DNA of 5,370 nucleotides, from positions 1-5,370 of the forward strand of contig JAAZIH010000167.1 in NCBI GenBank assembly GCA_012800995.1. Reading direction: 5' to 3'. Positions 1-5,370 of this stretch are shown piece after piece. The number at the start of each line of letters is the position of its first letter. The stretch's first letter is position 1. Made by a program: the position numbers and the translations under genes. The stretch comes from Chloroflexota bacterium (lineage in GTDB: Bacteria > Chloroflexota > Anaerolineae > Anaerolineales > Anaerolineaceae). The notes beneath the pieces were generated by a model that saw only the letters and a program-made list of their open reading frames with translations, searched no databases and was not told where the DNA came from.

Positions 1-8
1 AAAACATC

Positions 9-38
9 TTTACAATAATTTGCAAAGCATGGTATTAT
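9..38 (+). promoter_or_regulatory. Probable sigma-70-type promoter of the rpsP operon (extended -10)
   Basis: A -35 element TTTACA (9-14, five of six to TTGACA) lies 18 bp from a -10 element TATTAT (33-38, five of six to TATAAT). The -10 is preceded by TGG at 30-32, the extended -10 signature. Transcription would start near 43-45, giving a leader of about 115 nt before rpsP. The 10-mer ATGGTATTAT at 29-38 recurs exactly upstream of topA, which supports a shared promoter type. The call rests on motif matches only; no start site is known. Confidence 0.6.
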
Positions 39-66
39 TCATAGGTTATTTGGTTAAACCTGAGCT

Positions 67-132
67 TGAGGAGAAGGACAATGCCCCTTCAGCATTCTCT
101 CAGCCTTTAACAAGAGCACGGGCCAAAGAGAA
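67..132 (+). promoter_or_regulatory. rpsP 5' leader with competing hairpins (candidate regulatory RNA)
   Basis: In the leader, TGAGGAGAA (67-75) can pair with TTCTCTCA (95-102) through eight base pairs and one bulged G. TGC 82-84 with GCA 92-94 can extend this inside. The same downstream strand, 95-105, can instead pair with 121-132: TTCTCT with AGAGAA, then GCC with GGC across a small internal loop. A third option, GAAGG (73-77) with CCTTC (86-90), also competes with the first. The structures are mutually exclusive and the first hides a Shine-Dalgarno-like AGGAG. No U-tract follows any stem, so control of translation or RNA processing is more plausible than transcription termination. Pairings were read by eye with no energy calculation. 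Confidence 0.35.
81..110 (+). CDS. Candidate 9-residue leader peptide upstream of rpsP
   Basis: An ATG at 81 opens a nine-codon ORF (MPLQHSLSL, stop TAA at 108-110). A strong Shine-Dalgarno-like AGGAG at 69-73 lies seven bases upstream, which is good spacing. The ORF falls inside the predicted leader and its codons overlap the competing hairpins, so ribosome movement over it could decide which hairpin forms. The peptide has no recognisable family and shows no run of a single amino acid codon of the classical attenuator kind, although three of its nine residues are leucine. It may well be chance: short ORFs with a purine-rich stretch upstream are common. No function is claimed. Confidence 0.25.
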   Translation: MPLQHSLSL

Positions 133-159
133 TTGAAAAGATTTAAGGAGTAAATATCG

Positions 160-507
160 ATGGTACGTATTCGACTAAGACGGGTCGGTTCCGCACACCA
201 AGCCCATTATCGTGTGGTTGTAGCTGATAAAGAAAGCCCACGTGATGGACGCTTTATTGAAATCGTTGGGCATTACAACCCACGCACCAAACCCAACACA
301 ATTGTGTTCAAAGAAGATCGCATTTACTATTGGCTTGGTGTTGGCGCGCAACCTTCTGAAACAGTTGAAAAATTGTTTAAACAGGTTGGGTTGGACGAAC
401 GATTTAAACGTCATAAAGCTGGTGAAGACGTGGAAACTTTGCTTGCCGAAGCAGCTAAGACCTACGATAGCCGGGTTACAAATCCCCGGACGACACATAG
501 CGATTAA
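160..507 (+). CDS. rpsP: Small ribosomal subunit protein bS16
   Basis: This is ribosomal protein S16, a structural protein of the 30S body that binds 16S rRNA early in assembly. The start [10 protein letters not shown], the block SPRDGRFIE (residues 26-34), HYNPR (38-42) and the segment VGAQPSETV (61-69) are diagnostic of the family. The ATG is preceded by AAGGAG at 145-150 with a nine-base spacer. At 115 residues it is longer than the 80-90 typical of most bacteria. The extra length is a C-terminal tail from about residue 82, first rich in K, E and A, then polar (ending TNPRTTHSD). C-terminal tails on S16 occur in several phyla, and the wording resembles Chloroflexota S16 as I remember it. 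It opens the operon and lies 17 bases before khpA. Regulation may act through the structured leader upstream. Confidence 0.97.
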   Translation: MVRIRLRRVGSAHQAHYRVVVADKESPRDGRFIEIVGHYNPRTKPNTIVFKEDRIYYWLGVGAQPSETVEKLFKQVGLDERFKRHKAGEDVETLLAEAAKTYDSRVTNPRTTHSD

Positions 508-524
508 TTTTTTAGAAGGTTTAT

Positions 525-776
525 ATGAACGACAAAAAATTACATGACTTATTAGAGTTCATCGCCAAGGGTCTGGTTAATGATCCTGATGCAGTTAAGG
601 TTGAGAGCTCTGTTGAAGACAACACAGTCCATTTGAAACTTTCAGTTGGCACGGAAGATATCGGCCGTGTCATCGGAAAGCAAGGACGTGTTGCTAACTC
701 AATCCGCCATCTGTTGCGTGCTGCTGCTTCTCGCGAAGGTATGCAAGTAATTATGGATGTGGTTGAGCCTGAATAA
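525..776 (+). CDS. khpA: KH-domain RNA-binding protein KhpA (YlqC family)
   Basis: This 83-residue protein is a single KH domain of the KhpA/YlqC/UPF0109 family, a small cytoplasmic RNA-binding protein. The KH hallmark GxxG loop is visible as GKQG at residues 51-54, inside IGRVIGKQGRVANSIR, with the usual flanking helices. An N-terminal helix (LHDLLEFIAKGLVNDP) is typical of the family. In Streptococcus pneumoniae the homologue pairs with KhpB (Jag/EloR) and influences cell elongation; whether that applies here is unknown, and no khpB is in the window. AGAAGGT at 514-520 provides the ribosome binding site four bases before the ATG. Position between rpsP and rimM is the classical location of this gene. 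Its stop overlaps the rimM start as TAATG, suggesting translational coupling. Confidence 0.95.
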   Translation: MNDKKLHDLLEFIAKGLVNDPDAVKVESSVEDNTVHLKLSVGTEDIGRVIGKQGRVANSIRHLLRAAASREGMQVIMDVVEPE

Positions 777-1327
777 TGCTCAATAAAGCAAAAAACACCC
801 AAAAAGGAAACGCAGGCTCGAATAAACGCGAGCCTGCCTTTGTATTGGTCGGAAAACTTCAACGCCCGCATGGCGTAAATGGGGAGATCACTATGCGGGT
901 GGACACTGATTTTCCGGAACGCATTCGCCGAGGTAAAACGCTCTATCTTGGCGAAGATCATGTGGCTCATAAGGTTACGGGAACGCGCTGGAAAGGGGAC
1001 TTAATGCTTGTTAAGTTTGACGGTTATGACAGCCCTGAAGCGGTAAGTGAGCTGATCAATCAGATGGCTTTTGTGAGTGTTGATGATATCCCAGCTTTGC
1101 CTGATGGTGAGTATTACCATCATCAGTTGATTGGTCTCGAAGTATACGAAGCGGATGAATATTTGGGTACTTTGGAAGCAGTTTTGCAAACCGGTGCAAA
1201 TGACGTGTATATTGTCGAAGACCTTGAAGGGAAAGAACTCCTTATTCCCGCTATTCCTGAAGTTGTGTTAAAAGTCGATCTTGCTGATAAGCGGTTGGAA
1301 GTGCGTTTGCTGGAAGGGTTGCGATAA
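776..1327 (+). CDS. rimM: Ribosome maturation factor RimM
   Basis: RimM helps mature the 30S head, where in E. coli it contacts S19 and the 3' domain of 16S rRNA. The N-terminal beta-barrel domain begins at VLVGKLQRPHGVNGEI (about residues 23-38). The C-terminal PRC-barrel begins near GEYYHHQLIGLEVY (111-124), and ANDVYIVE (141-148) and LLIPAIPEVV (155-164) are typical of its core. The ATG at 776 shares its A with the khpA stop, favouring coupled translation. That start adds about 22 polar, lysine- and asparagine-rich residues ahead of the conserved domain, more than most RimM proteins have. A perfect 9-bp hairpin lies in that extension. An internal TTG at 845 (codon 24) is a possible alternative start directly at the conserved domain. 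The total of 183 residues is otherwise normal. The function is secure; the start is less so. Confidence 0.95.
   Translation: MLNKAKNTQKGNAGSNKREPAFVLVGKLQRPHGVNGEITMRVDTDFPERIRRGKTLYLGEDHVAHKVTGTRWKGDLMLVKFDGYDSPEAVSELINQMAFVSVDDIPALPDGEYYHHQLIGLEVYEADEYLGTLEAVLQTGANDVYIVEDLEGKELLIPAIPEVVLKVDLADKRLEVRLLEGLR
812..837 (+). repeat. Perfect 9-bp inverted repeat within the 5' end of rimM
   Basis: GCAGGCTCG (812-820) is followed after eight bases by its exact complement CGAGCCTGC (829-837), making a GC-rich stem inside the N-terminal extension of RimM (codons 13-21). A purine-rich, Shine-Dalgarno-like AAAAAGGAAA precedes it at 801-810. Only three T residues follow, with a C before and a G after, so it is a poor rho-independent terminator. 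It may modulate rimM translation or transcript processing, or may separate khpA from rimM expression. The structure is plain in the sequence; any role is inference. Confidence 0.55.
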
Positions 1328-1328
1328 G

Positions 1329-2423
1329 ATGTTAGAGCGAGAGGCTTGGCTGGCTTTTAGCCACGTGCGTGGCATGGGCGCTGTGCGTTTTAGAAAATTA
1401 TTGAATTTTTTTGGAACGCTGAGTGTGGCATGGCAAGCTTCAGAAGAAGCCCTTAAAGAAGCGGGGATGACCGAAAAACTCATTCAAACACTTCGTGAAA
1501 CAAAACGAAGCTTTGACCCAGTTGAGGTAAAAGAAAAACTTGATTCAAAAGGAATCAAAGTGCTCATTTGGTCTGATGAGCCATATCCGCCTTATTTGCT
1601 TGAAATAGCGCAACCTCCACCTGTGCTTTACTGTCTGGGTGAGATTACTGAGGCAGACAATCTGGCTATGGCCATCGTTGGCACACGGAATGTGACCAGT
1701 TATGGCAAGCAACTGTGTAAGGATACAGCTGCTTATCTTGCCGGGCATGGAATTACCATCGTGAGTGGCTTGGCGCGAGGTGTGGATGCGATAGCGCATC
1801 ATGCCGCGCTGGAAATTGGTGGACGAACTATCGCGGTATTGGGCTCCGGTGTGGATGTTATTTACCCACCTGAGCACCGAAAACTGGCTGAAAAGATTAT
1901 CAATAACGGCGCGGTAATTAGCGACTATCCGCCTGGAACAAAACCTGAAGGAATCAATTTTCCACCAAGAAACCGCATCATTTCCGGTCTTTCCAGAGGC
2001 ACGATAGTGATTGAAGCAGGTGAGCGTAGTGGGGCGTTAATCACCGCAAAATTCGCTGTTGAGCAAGGTAGGGATGTCTTCGCGGTTCCGGGTTCTGTCC
2101 TTTCGCCAATGAGCAAAGGCACTAACGCCTTAATCGGCGAGGGTGCCATTCCGATGACCAATCCAGCTACAGTGGTCTCTCACTTGGGACTTGAAAAACA
2201 AAAGATTAGTCAACCACAAGAAAAAATAGATCTTAGTCCACTTGAAGAGCGTGTTTATCAGGCATTGGGCACTAACGGTATGCACGTTGACGACCTTTGC
2301 GCGAAACTGGACATGCCGATAGAGAAGCTAAATGCCACTTTGACTATGATGCAGCTAAAAGGTTTTGTTACTCAAGAGAACAATCAAGACTATCGGGCTG
2401 TAAAACCCTGGCAAATTGGTTAA
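1329..2423 (+). CDS. dprA: DNA-processing protein DprA (Smf)
   Basis: DprA binds incoming single-stranded DNA and loads RecA during natural transformation; it is also widespread in bacteria not known to be transformable. The 364-residue protein has a helical, helix-hairpin-helix-like N-terminus (AFSHVRGMGAVRFRKLL, residues 9-25). A Rossmann-like DNA-binding core follows at about 75-285, with AIVGTRNVTSYG (115-126), TIVSGLARGVDAIAHHAAL (143-161), AVLGSGVDVIYPPEH (169-183), FPPRNRIISGLSRG (211-224) and GERSGALITAKFA (231-243). A C-terminal winged helix spans about 300-357. I chose the ATG at 1329 because GGAAGGG (1312-1318) sits ten bases upstream and the family motif begins directly after it. 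An in-frame TTG at 1281 would run 47 bases into rimM without a comparable site. One base separates it from rimM. No other competence genes are visible, so transformability cannot be inferred. Confidence 0.96.
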   Translation: MLEREAWLAFSHVRGMGAVRFRKLLNFFGTLSVAWQASEEALKEAGMTEKLIQTLRETKRSFDPVEVKEKLDSKGIKVLIWSDEPYPPYLLEIAQPPPVLYCLGEITEADNLAMAIVGTRNVTSYGKQLCKDTAAYLAGHGITIVSGLARGVDAIAHHAALEIGGRTIAVLGSGVDVIYPPEHRKLAEKIINNGAVISDYPPGTKPEGINFPPRNRIISGLSRGTIVIEAGERSGALITAKFAVEQGRDVFAVPGSVLSPMSKGTNALIGEGAIPMTNPATVVSHLGLEKQKISQPQEKIDLSPLEERVYQALGTNGMHVDDLCAKLDMPIEKLNATLTMMQLKGFVTQENNQDYRAVKPWQIG

Positions 2424-2450
2424 TTTGAGCTTAATTTATACATCATTTTC

Positions 2451-2477
2451 TCGACTTTTTTATGGATATGGTATTAT
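2451..2477 (+). promoter_or_regulatory. Probable extended -10 promoter for topA
   Basis: In the 94-bp dprA-topA gap, TGG-TATTAT (2469-2477) forms an extended -10 identical over ten bases (ATGGTATTAT) to that upstream of rpsP. The -35 is weak: TCGACT (2451-2456) matches TTGACA at four of six, with a short 15-bp spacer. A strong extended -10 can compensate for this. Transcription would start near 2482-2485, giving a short leader of about 35 nt. No terminator is seen after dprA, so read-through from the rpsP operon probably also supplies topA message. Confidence 0.5.
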
Positions 2478-2480
2478 AGG

Positions 2481-2508
2481 GCGCGTATTTAGCAATTGCG
2501 ATACGTGC
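2481..2508 (+). promoter_or_regulatory. Hairpin or operator-like dyad between topA start site and ribosome binding site
   Basis: GCGCGTAT (2481-2488) pairs with ATACGTGC (2501-2508) in eight base pairs, one of them a G-U. Within the loop lies the perfect 8-bp palindrome GCAATTGC (2492-2499). The dyad begins at about the predicted transcription start and ends directly against GGAG (2509-2512), the likely ribosome binding site of topA. It could be a 5' stabilising stem, a translational control element, or a DNA operator over the start site. The pairing is visible; the role is not. Confidence 0.45.
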
Positions 2509-2517
2509 GGAGTTATT

Positions 2518-4932
2518 ATGGAAATATATTGTTTGAAATGCAAAGAGAAACGGGAAATCCCCGAAACGACAGCTGTTTTCACCGCGAATGGTGTGCCTGG
2601 TACTCGGGGTGTGTGCCCTGAATGTGGCACGAATGTGTTTAAAATGGGCGCTACACCTGCGCATGATGGCATGGAAAAGCCTGTAATCGAAAAGAAAGCC
2701 TCTAAAGCAGCTGCTAAAACGTCCAAAAAAGCTAAAAAGGGAAGTAAGCCTTCTGCAAAAATAAGCAGACGTGGAAAAAGTTCTGTTGGTCCAAATTTTG
2801 CGGATCGTATTAGCATGGATGGATTAGGCAAACCCCTGGTGATTGTAGAATCACCAGCAAAAGCGCAAACCATTGGCAGGTTCCTGGGAAATAAGTACAA
2901 GGTTGTCGCATCATACGGCCATGTGCGTGACCTTTTAGCATCACGTTTGAGTGTCGATCCTGAAAATGATTTCGCGCCCGAATATCGTGTGCCTAATGAC
3001 AAATCAAAATTGGTCAAGAAAATTGCTGAAATTGCTGAAAAAAGCCCCGAAGTCTATCTGGCGACTGACCCTGACCGCGAAGGTGAATCCATCGCATGGC
3101 ATCTGATGGAATCTGCGGATATACCGGAAAACAAGACCAAACGCGTTGTCTTTCATGAAATTACCAAACCAGCCATTGATGCGGCTTTCAAAAATGCCCG
3201 AACACTGGACATGGATTTGGTCGACGCGCAACAGGCACGTCGCATTTTAGATCGTTTGGTTGGCTACAAAGTAAGCCCCCTGTTGTGGAATAAAGTGCGG
3301 AGTCGCCTTTCTGCTGGACGTGTGCAATCCGTTGCCGTACGACTGGTTGTCGAGCGGGAGCGCGAAATACAAAACTTCGTGCCGGTTGAATATTGGGTTG
3401 TTTCTGCTGTTATTCATCAAGTTGGTCATAACGCTCAATATGAAGCAAAACTGCTTAAAATTGATGCCGTAGACCTAAATCTCGGTAATGAGAATGACAC
3501 GCTCGCAACGGTTGCTGATATGAAACAGGCGAATTACAAACTCGCCGAGAAAAAACAGAGCACACGCCGCAACAGACCCAGCGCGCCATATATTACCAGC
3601 ACCCTGCAACAGGACGCGTCCAGTCGCTTGGGCTTTTTGGCAAACCGAACGATGATGGTTGCGCAACAGCTCTATGAAGGTATCAAGCTGAGTGGTTCTG
3701 AAGAAACCGGTTTGATTACATATATGCGTACCGACTCTGTGAATGTATCAACACAGGCTATAAGCGAGGTGCGTGGTTTTATTGCTAACGAGTACGGTGA
3801 AGACTATTTACCTGCCAAGCCTGCCCAATATCGAACGCGTGCCAAGACTGCTCAGGAGGCTCATGAGGCTATTCGTCCGACATCGGTTTACCGCACACCC
3901 GATAAAATGCAGCCTTTCTTAACGCCAGAGCAGCATCGGCTTTACACAATCATCTGGCAGCGATTTGTTGCCAGCCAGATGGAACCTCAGGTGGTGGAAA
4001 CCTTAAGCCTGGATATAGCTGGTCAATCTGTAGCCCATCAATACCTATTGCGGGCAACTGCCAGCCAAACTGTTTTCCCTGGTTTTCGATCGGTCTATCC
4101 TCCTGCTAATAGTGATAATTCTGAAAACCCAGAAATGGTTAGTCTTTTCAAAGAGATTTTGGAAGAAGGTAAAGAGCAAATTTTGGATGACCTGAACTAT
4201 GAGCAAAAATTCACTCAACCTCCGTCACGGTATTCAGAAGCATCGCTCATTATGACTTTGGAGGAAAACGACATTGGTCGTCCAAGCACATACGCGCCAA
4301 TTATTTCAACCATCCAAACCCGTGGTTACGTGGAACGCCAGAAACGAATGTTGGTACCAACCGAAATCGGCTTTATCGTAAATGATTTGTTGGTGGAATT
4401 CTTTCCGGAAATTGTGGACATTAAGTTTACATCCCGCATGGAAGAAGAGCTTGACGAAATTGCAGAGGGCAACGCGGAATGGGTTGAGGTTTTGCAGGAA
4501 TTCTATACGCCTTTTGAGAAACGTTTGGATTACGCCGCTGAAAATATGCCTAACAGAAAGCCTGCACCAAAGGAAATTGGACGAGCATGTCCTGAATGTA
4601 GTCAGCCCCTGGTAATGCGTTCGGGTCGTTTTGGCGATTTTATAAGTTGTAGTACTTTCCCAGCTTGTCGCTATACAGAAAACATTCCTGTAAAGCTCGA
4701 TATGGTTTGTCCAAGCTGCCAGGAGGGTGAGGTTATCCAAAAGCGCACCAAGCAAGGAAAGATATTCTATGGCTGCAGTCGCTATCCAGAATGTGAATTT
4801 GCGTCCTGGCAAAAACCAATGGAAGAAAGTTGTCCCAGTTGTGGCGGTCTGCTGACCGAAAAGAGTGCAGATAATGCGGTTTGTACAGATTGTAAATTGA
4901 CTTTCCCTCAAATTAACGGAAAACTTGTCTAA
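2518..4932 (+). CDS. topA: DNA topoisomerase I (type IA) with N-terminal zinc ribbon
   Basis: Topoisomerase I relaxes negative supercoils by passing one strand through a transient single-strand break. The 804-residue protein shows the Toprim domain from about residue 106 (LVIVESPAKAQTIGRFLG, with E111) and the DPDREGES metal site (184-191). LSAGRVQSVAVRLVVERE (264-281) is conserved, and the active-site motif GLITYMRTDS (398-407) makes Y402 the nucleophile and R404 its partner. GRPSTYAPIISTIQTRGYV (587-605) closes the core. Three C-terminal four-cysteine zinc ribbons follow: C691/694/711/717, C731/734/753/759 and the shorter C772/775/789/792. Unusually, an extra CxxC...CxxC ribbon (C5, C8, C33, C36) and a lysine-, alanine- and serine-rich linker (about 53-90) precede the Toprim domain. 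The ribbon resembles the small domain I remember as DUF5679. I chose the ATG at 2518 for GGAG at 2509-2512. The reading frame stays open back to a TTG at 2416, but the encoded upstream residues look non-coding and span the promoter. Confidence 0.96.
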   Translation: MEIYCLKCKEKREIPETTAVFTANGVPGTRGVCPECGTNVFKMGATPAHDGMEKPVIEKKASKAAAKTSKKAKKGSKPSAKISRRGKSSVGPNFADRISMDGLGKPLVIVESPAKAQTIGRFLGNKYKVVASYGHVRDLLASRLSVDPENDFAPEYRVPNDKSKLVKKIAEIAEKSPEVYLATDPDREGESIAWHLMESADIPENKTKRVVFHEITKPAIDAAFKNARTLDMDLVDAQQARRILDRLVGYKVSPLLWNKVRSRLSAGRVQSVAVRLVVEREREIQNFVPVEYWVVSAVIHQVGHNAQYEAKLLKIDAVDLNLGNENDTLATVADMKQANYKLAEKKQSTRRNRPSAPYITSTLQQDASSRLGFLANRTMMVAQQLYEGIKLSGSEETGLITYMRTDSVNVSTQAISEVRGFIANEYGEDYLPAKPAQYRTRAKTAQEAHEAIRPTSVYRTPDKMQPFLTPEQHRLYTIIWQRFVASQMEPQVVETLSLDIAGQSVAHQYLLRATASQTVFPGFRSVYPPANSDNSENPEMVSLFKEILEEGKEQILDDLNYEQKFTQPPSRYSEASLIMTLEENDIGRPSTYAPIISTIQTRGYVERQKRMLVPTEIGFIVNDLLVEFFPEIVDIKFTSRMEEELDEIAEGNAEWVEVLQEFYTPFEKRLDYAAENMPNRKPAPKEIGRACPECSQPLVMRSGRFGDFISCSTFPACRYTENIPVKLDMVCPSCQEGEVIQKRTKQGKIFYGCSRYPECEFASWQKPMEESCPSCGGLLTEKSADNAVCTDCKLTFPQINGKLV

Positions 4933-4963
4933 GTTTTAATAACCACAGCTTGCATAAACTGTT

Positions 4964-5003
4964 AAAAAGCCTCTGTATTATAAAGTGGGGGCTTTTTTAT
5001 TTT
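4964..5003 (+). terminator. Rho-independent terminator after topA
   Basis: AAAAAGCCTC (4964-4973) pairs with GGGGCTTTTT (4988-4997), with one G-U pair in the stem and two further G-U pairs possible toward the loop. A loop of roughly ten to fourteen bases separates the arms. The stem runs into a T-rich tract (4993-5003, TTTTTTATTTT). Because the A-tract on the 5' side mirrors the T-tract, it might act weakly in the reverse direction too, though no minus-strand gene in the window needs it. It lies 31 bases past the topA stop and marks the end of the rpsP-topA unit. Confidence 0.85.
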
Positions 5004-5010
5004 GATTGGC

Positions 5011-5019
5011 TGGTATAAA
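5011..5019 (+). promoter_or_regulatory. Possible extended -10 promoter for the downstream membrane-protein gene
   Basis: TGG-TATAAA (5011-5019) follows the terminator and again has the TGG extension seen at the other two promoters, with a -10 at five of six to consensus. No credible -35 lies at 16-18 bp because that position falls in the terminator T-tract. The start site would be near 5025, about 40 bases before the ATG. The AT-rich bases 5031-5055 hold other -10-like strings, so the exact promoter is uncertain. Confidence 0.35.
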
Positions 5020-5065
5020 ACATGCACCTATTTATATATAACGCTATATGCATATGAGGTACCAA

Positions 5066-5370
5066 ATGGAAAACTTCCTTTCTGAATTTAGAGAAAAATT
5101 GAAAGTGCCCCGTAATCTTGCCATCTTTACGGGTGTTATTGGCTTAATCCTGGGATTAATACTGGCATGGGGTGTTTTTCCTGTCAAATGGAAAGATGCC
5201 AGCGCTGAACATCTTCGAGCCGATGAAAGGGTAGTTTATCTGCGCAACGCTATAAACGCTTACACCATGACAGGCCGGGTTCAGGAAGCGCAACTGGCCT
5301 GGGCATCCCTTGGTTCAAACGCGGTCAAAACACTTGAAGATCTTAATCAGTCACCTGGTTTTCTGTATAC
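5066..5370 (+). CDS. Unrecognised single-pass membrane-anchored protein (3' end outside window)
   Basis: The visible 101 residues start with a short charged segment (MENFLSEFREKLKVPRN). One strongly hydrophobic helix follows, about residues 18-38, with glycines at 23, 26 and 30. The residues before the helix carry more positive charge than those just after, so the N-terminus is probably cytoplasmic and the rest extracytoplasmic. After FPVKWKDASAEHLRADER (38-55) comes an alpha-helical, alanine-rich region (YLRNAINAYTMTGRVQEAQL) that reads like the start of a TPR-like or helical-repeat domain. Similar anchored proteins with a W-x-x-x-PV-x-W pattern and LR-x-D are familiar to me from Anaerolineae genomes, but I cannot name a function. 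The ATG at 5066 was chosen because GAGGT (5056-5060) lies five bases upstream; in-frame ATGs at 5048 and 5054 are possible but lack such a site. The gene is cut by the window edge, not visibly broken. Confidence 0.8.
   Translation, partial: MENFLSEFREKLKVPRNLAIFTGVIGLILGLILAWGVFPVKWKDASAEHLRADERVVYLRNAINAYTMTGRVQEAQLAWASLGSNAVKTLEDLNQSPGFLY

Noticed and set aside
812..845. Reading the rimM hairpin as an intrinsic terminator after khpA
   Set aside because: Only three T residues follow the stem, interrupted on both sides, and the frame is open through it.
1102..1122. 7-bp inverted repeat TGATGGT/ACCATCA inside rimM
   Set aside because: It falls in the conserved GEYYHHQ region, where the codons alone explain it, and it has no regulatory context.
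1281..1328. In-frame TTG extension of dprA into rimM
   Set aside because: The ATG at 1329 has GGAAGGG at good spacing, and the DprA family sequence begins there.
2416..2517. Open frame extending topA upstream to a TTG that overlaps the dprA stop
   Set aside because: No ribosome binding site. The added residues look non-coding and span the promoter and dyad, and the zinc ribbon begins exactly after the ATG at 2518, which has GGAG upstream.
4306..4911. Long minus-strand open frame of 201 codons opposite topA
   Set aside because: It mirrors the coding frame of an unmistakable topoisomerase. No ribosome binding site or family resemblance was seen, so it is a shadow frame; the same goes for the minus-strand frames at 2460-3017 and 521-970.
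5046..5055. Perfect palindrome ATATGCATAT before the last gene
   Set aside because: Short and in AT-rich sequence, where such palindromes are common. Nearby start-like ATGs arise from the same string, and there is no second copy to suggest an operator.
1..5370. Mobile element, CRISPR array, tRNA, toxin-antitoxin or defence genes
   Set aside because: No spaced direct repeats, transposase or integrase motifs, cloverleaf-like segments or small toxin-like genes were seen. All five complete genes are core housekeeping or widespread families.

Overview
The window is an ordinary-looking chromosomal housekeeping segment from a bacterium of moderate GC content, with every supported gene on the plus strand. 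The best guess for the source is the phylum Chloroflexota, probably class Anaerolineae. This rests on the wording of ribosomal protein S16, on a topoisomerase I that carries an extra N-terminal four-cysteine zinc ribbon, and on the single-pass membrane protein that follows it. All of this is judged from memory of the families, not from a search.

Layout. Bases 1-159 hold no conserved gene. They carry a good promoter (TTTACA, 18 bp, extended TGG-TATTAT) and a leader of about 115 nt with a possible 9-codon leader ORF and mutually exclusive hairpins. Next comes a tight translation-factor operon: rpsP (160-507), khpA (525-776), rimM (776-1327) and dprA (1329-2423). khpA and rimM share one base, and rimM and dprA are one base apart. 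A 94-bp gap then holds a second extended -10 promoter and a strong dyad ending next to the ribosome binding site of topA (2518-4932). A rho-independent terminator (about 4964-5003) closes the unit. A third extended -10 element and a clear ribosome binding site introduce an unrecognised membrane-anchored protein that starts at 5066 and runs off the end.

How the genes fit together. rpsP, khpA and rimM concern small-subunit assembly and RNA binding: S16 is a 30S protein, RimM matures the 30S head, and KhpA is a small KH-domain RNA chaperone. dprA and topA form a second common neighbour pair dealing with single-stranded DNA and supercoiling. Here the two conserved strings are joined end to end, and trmD and rplS, the usual partners of rimM, are absent from the junction.

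I found no mobile element, CRISPR array, tRNA or rRNA, and no obviously new multi-gene system. The signals most worth following are regulatory: the rpsP leader, the topA 5' hairpin, and the hairpin inside the 5' end of rimM. The zinc-ribbon plus lysine-rich N-terminal addition on TopA is also notable.
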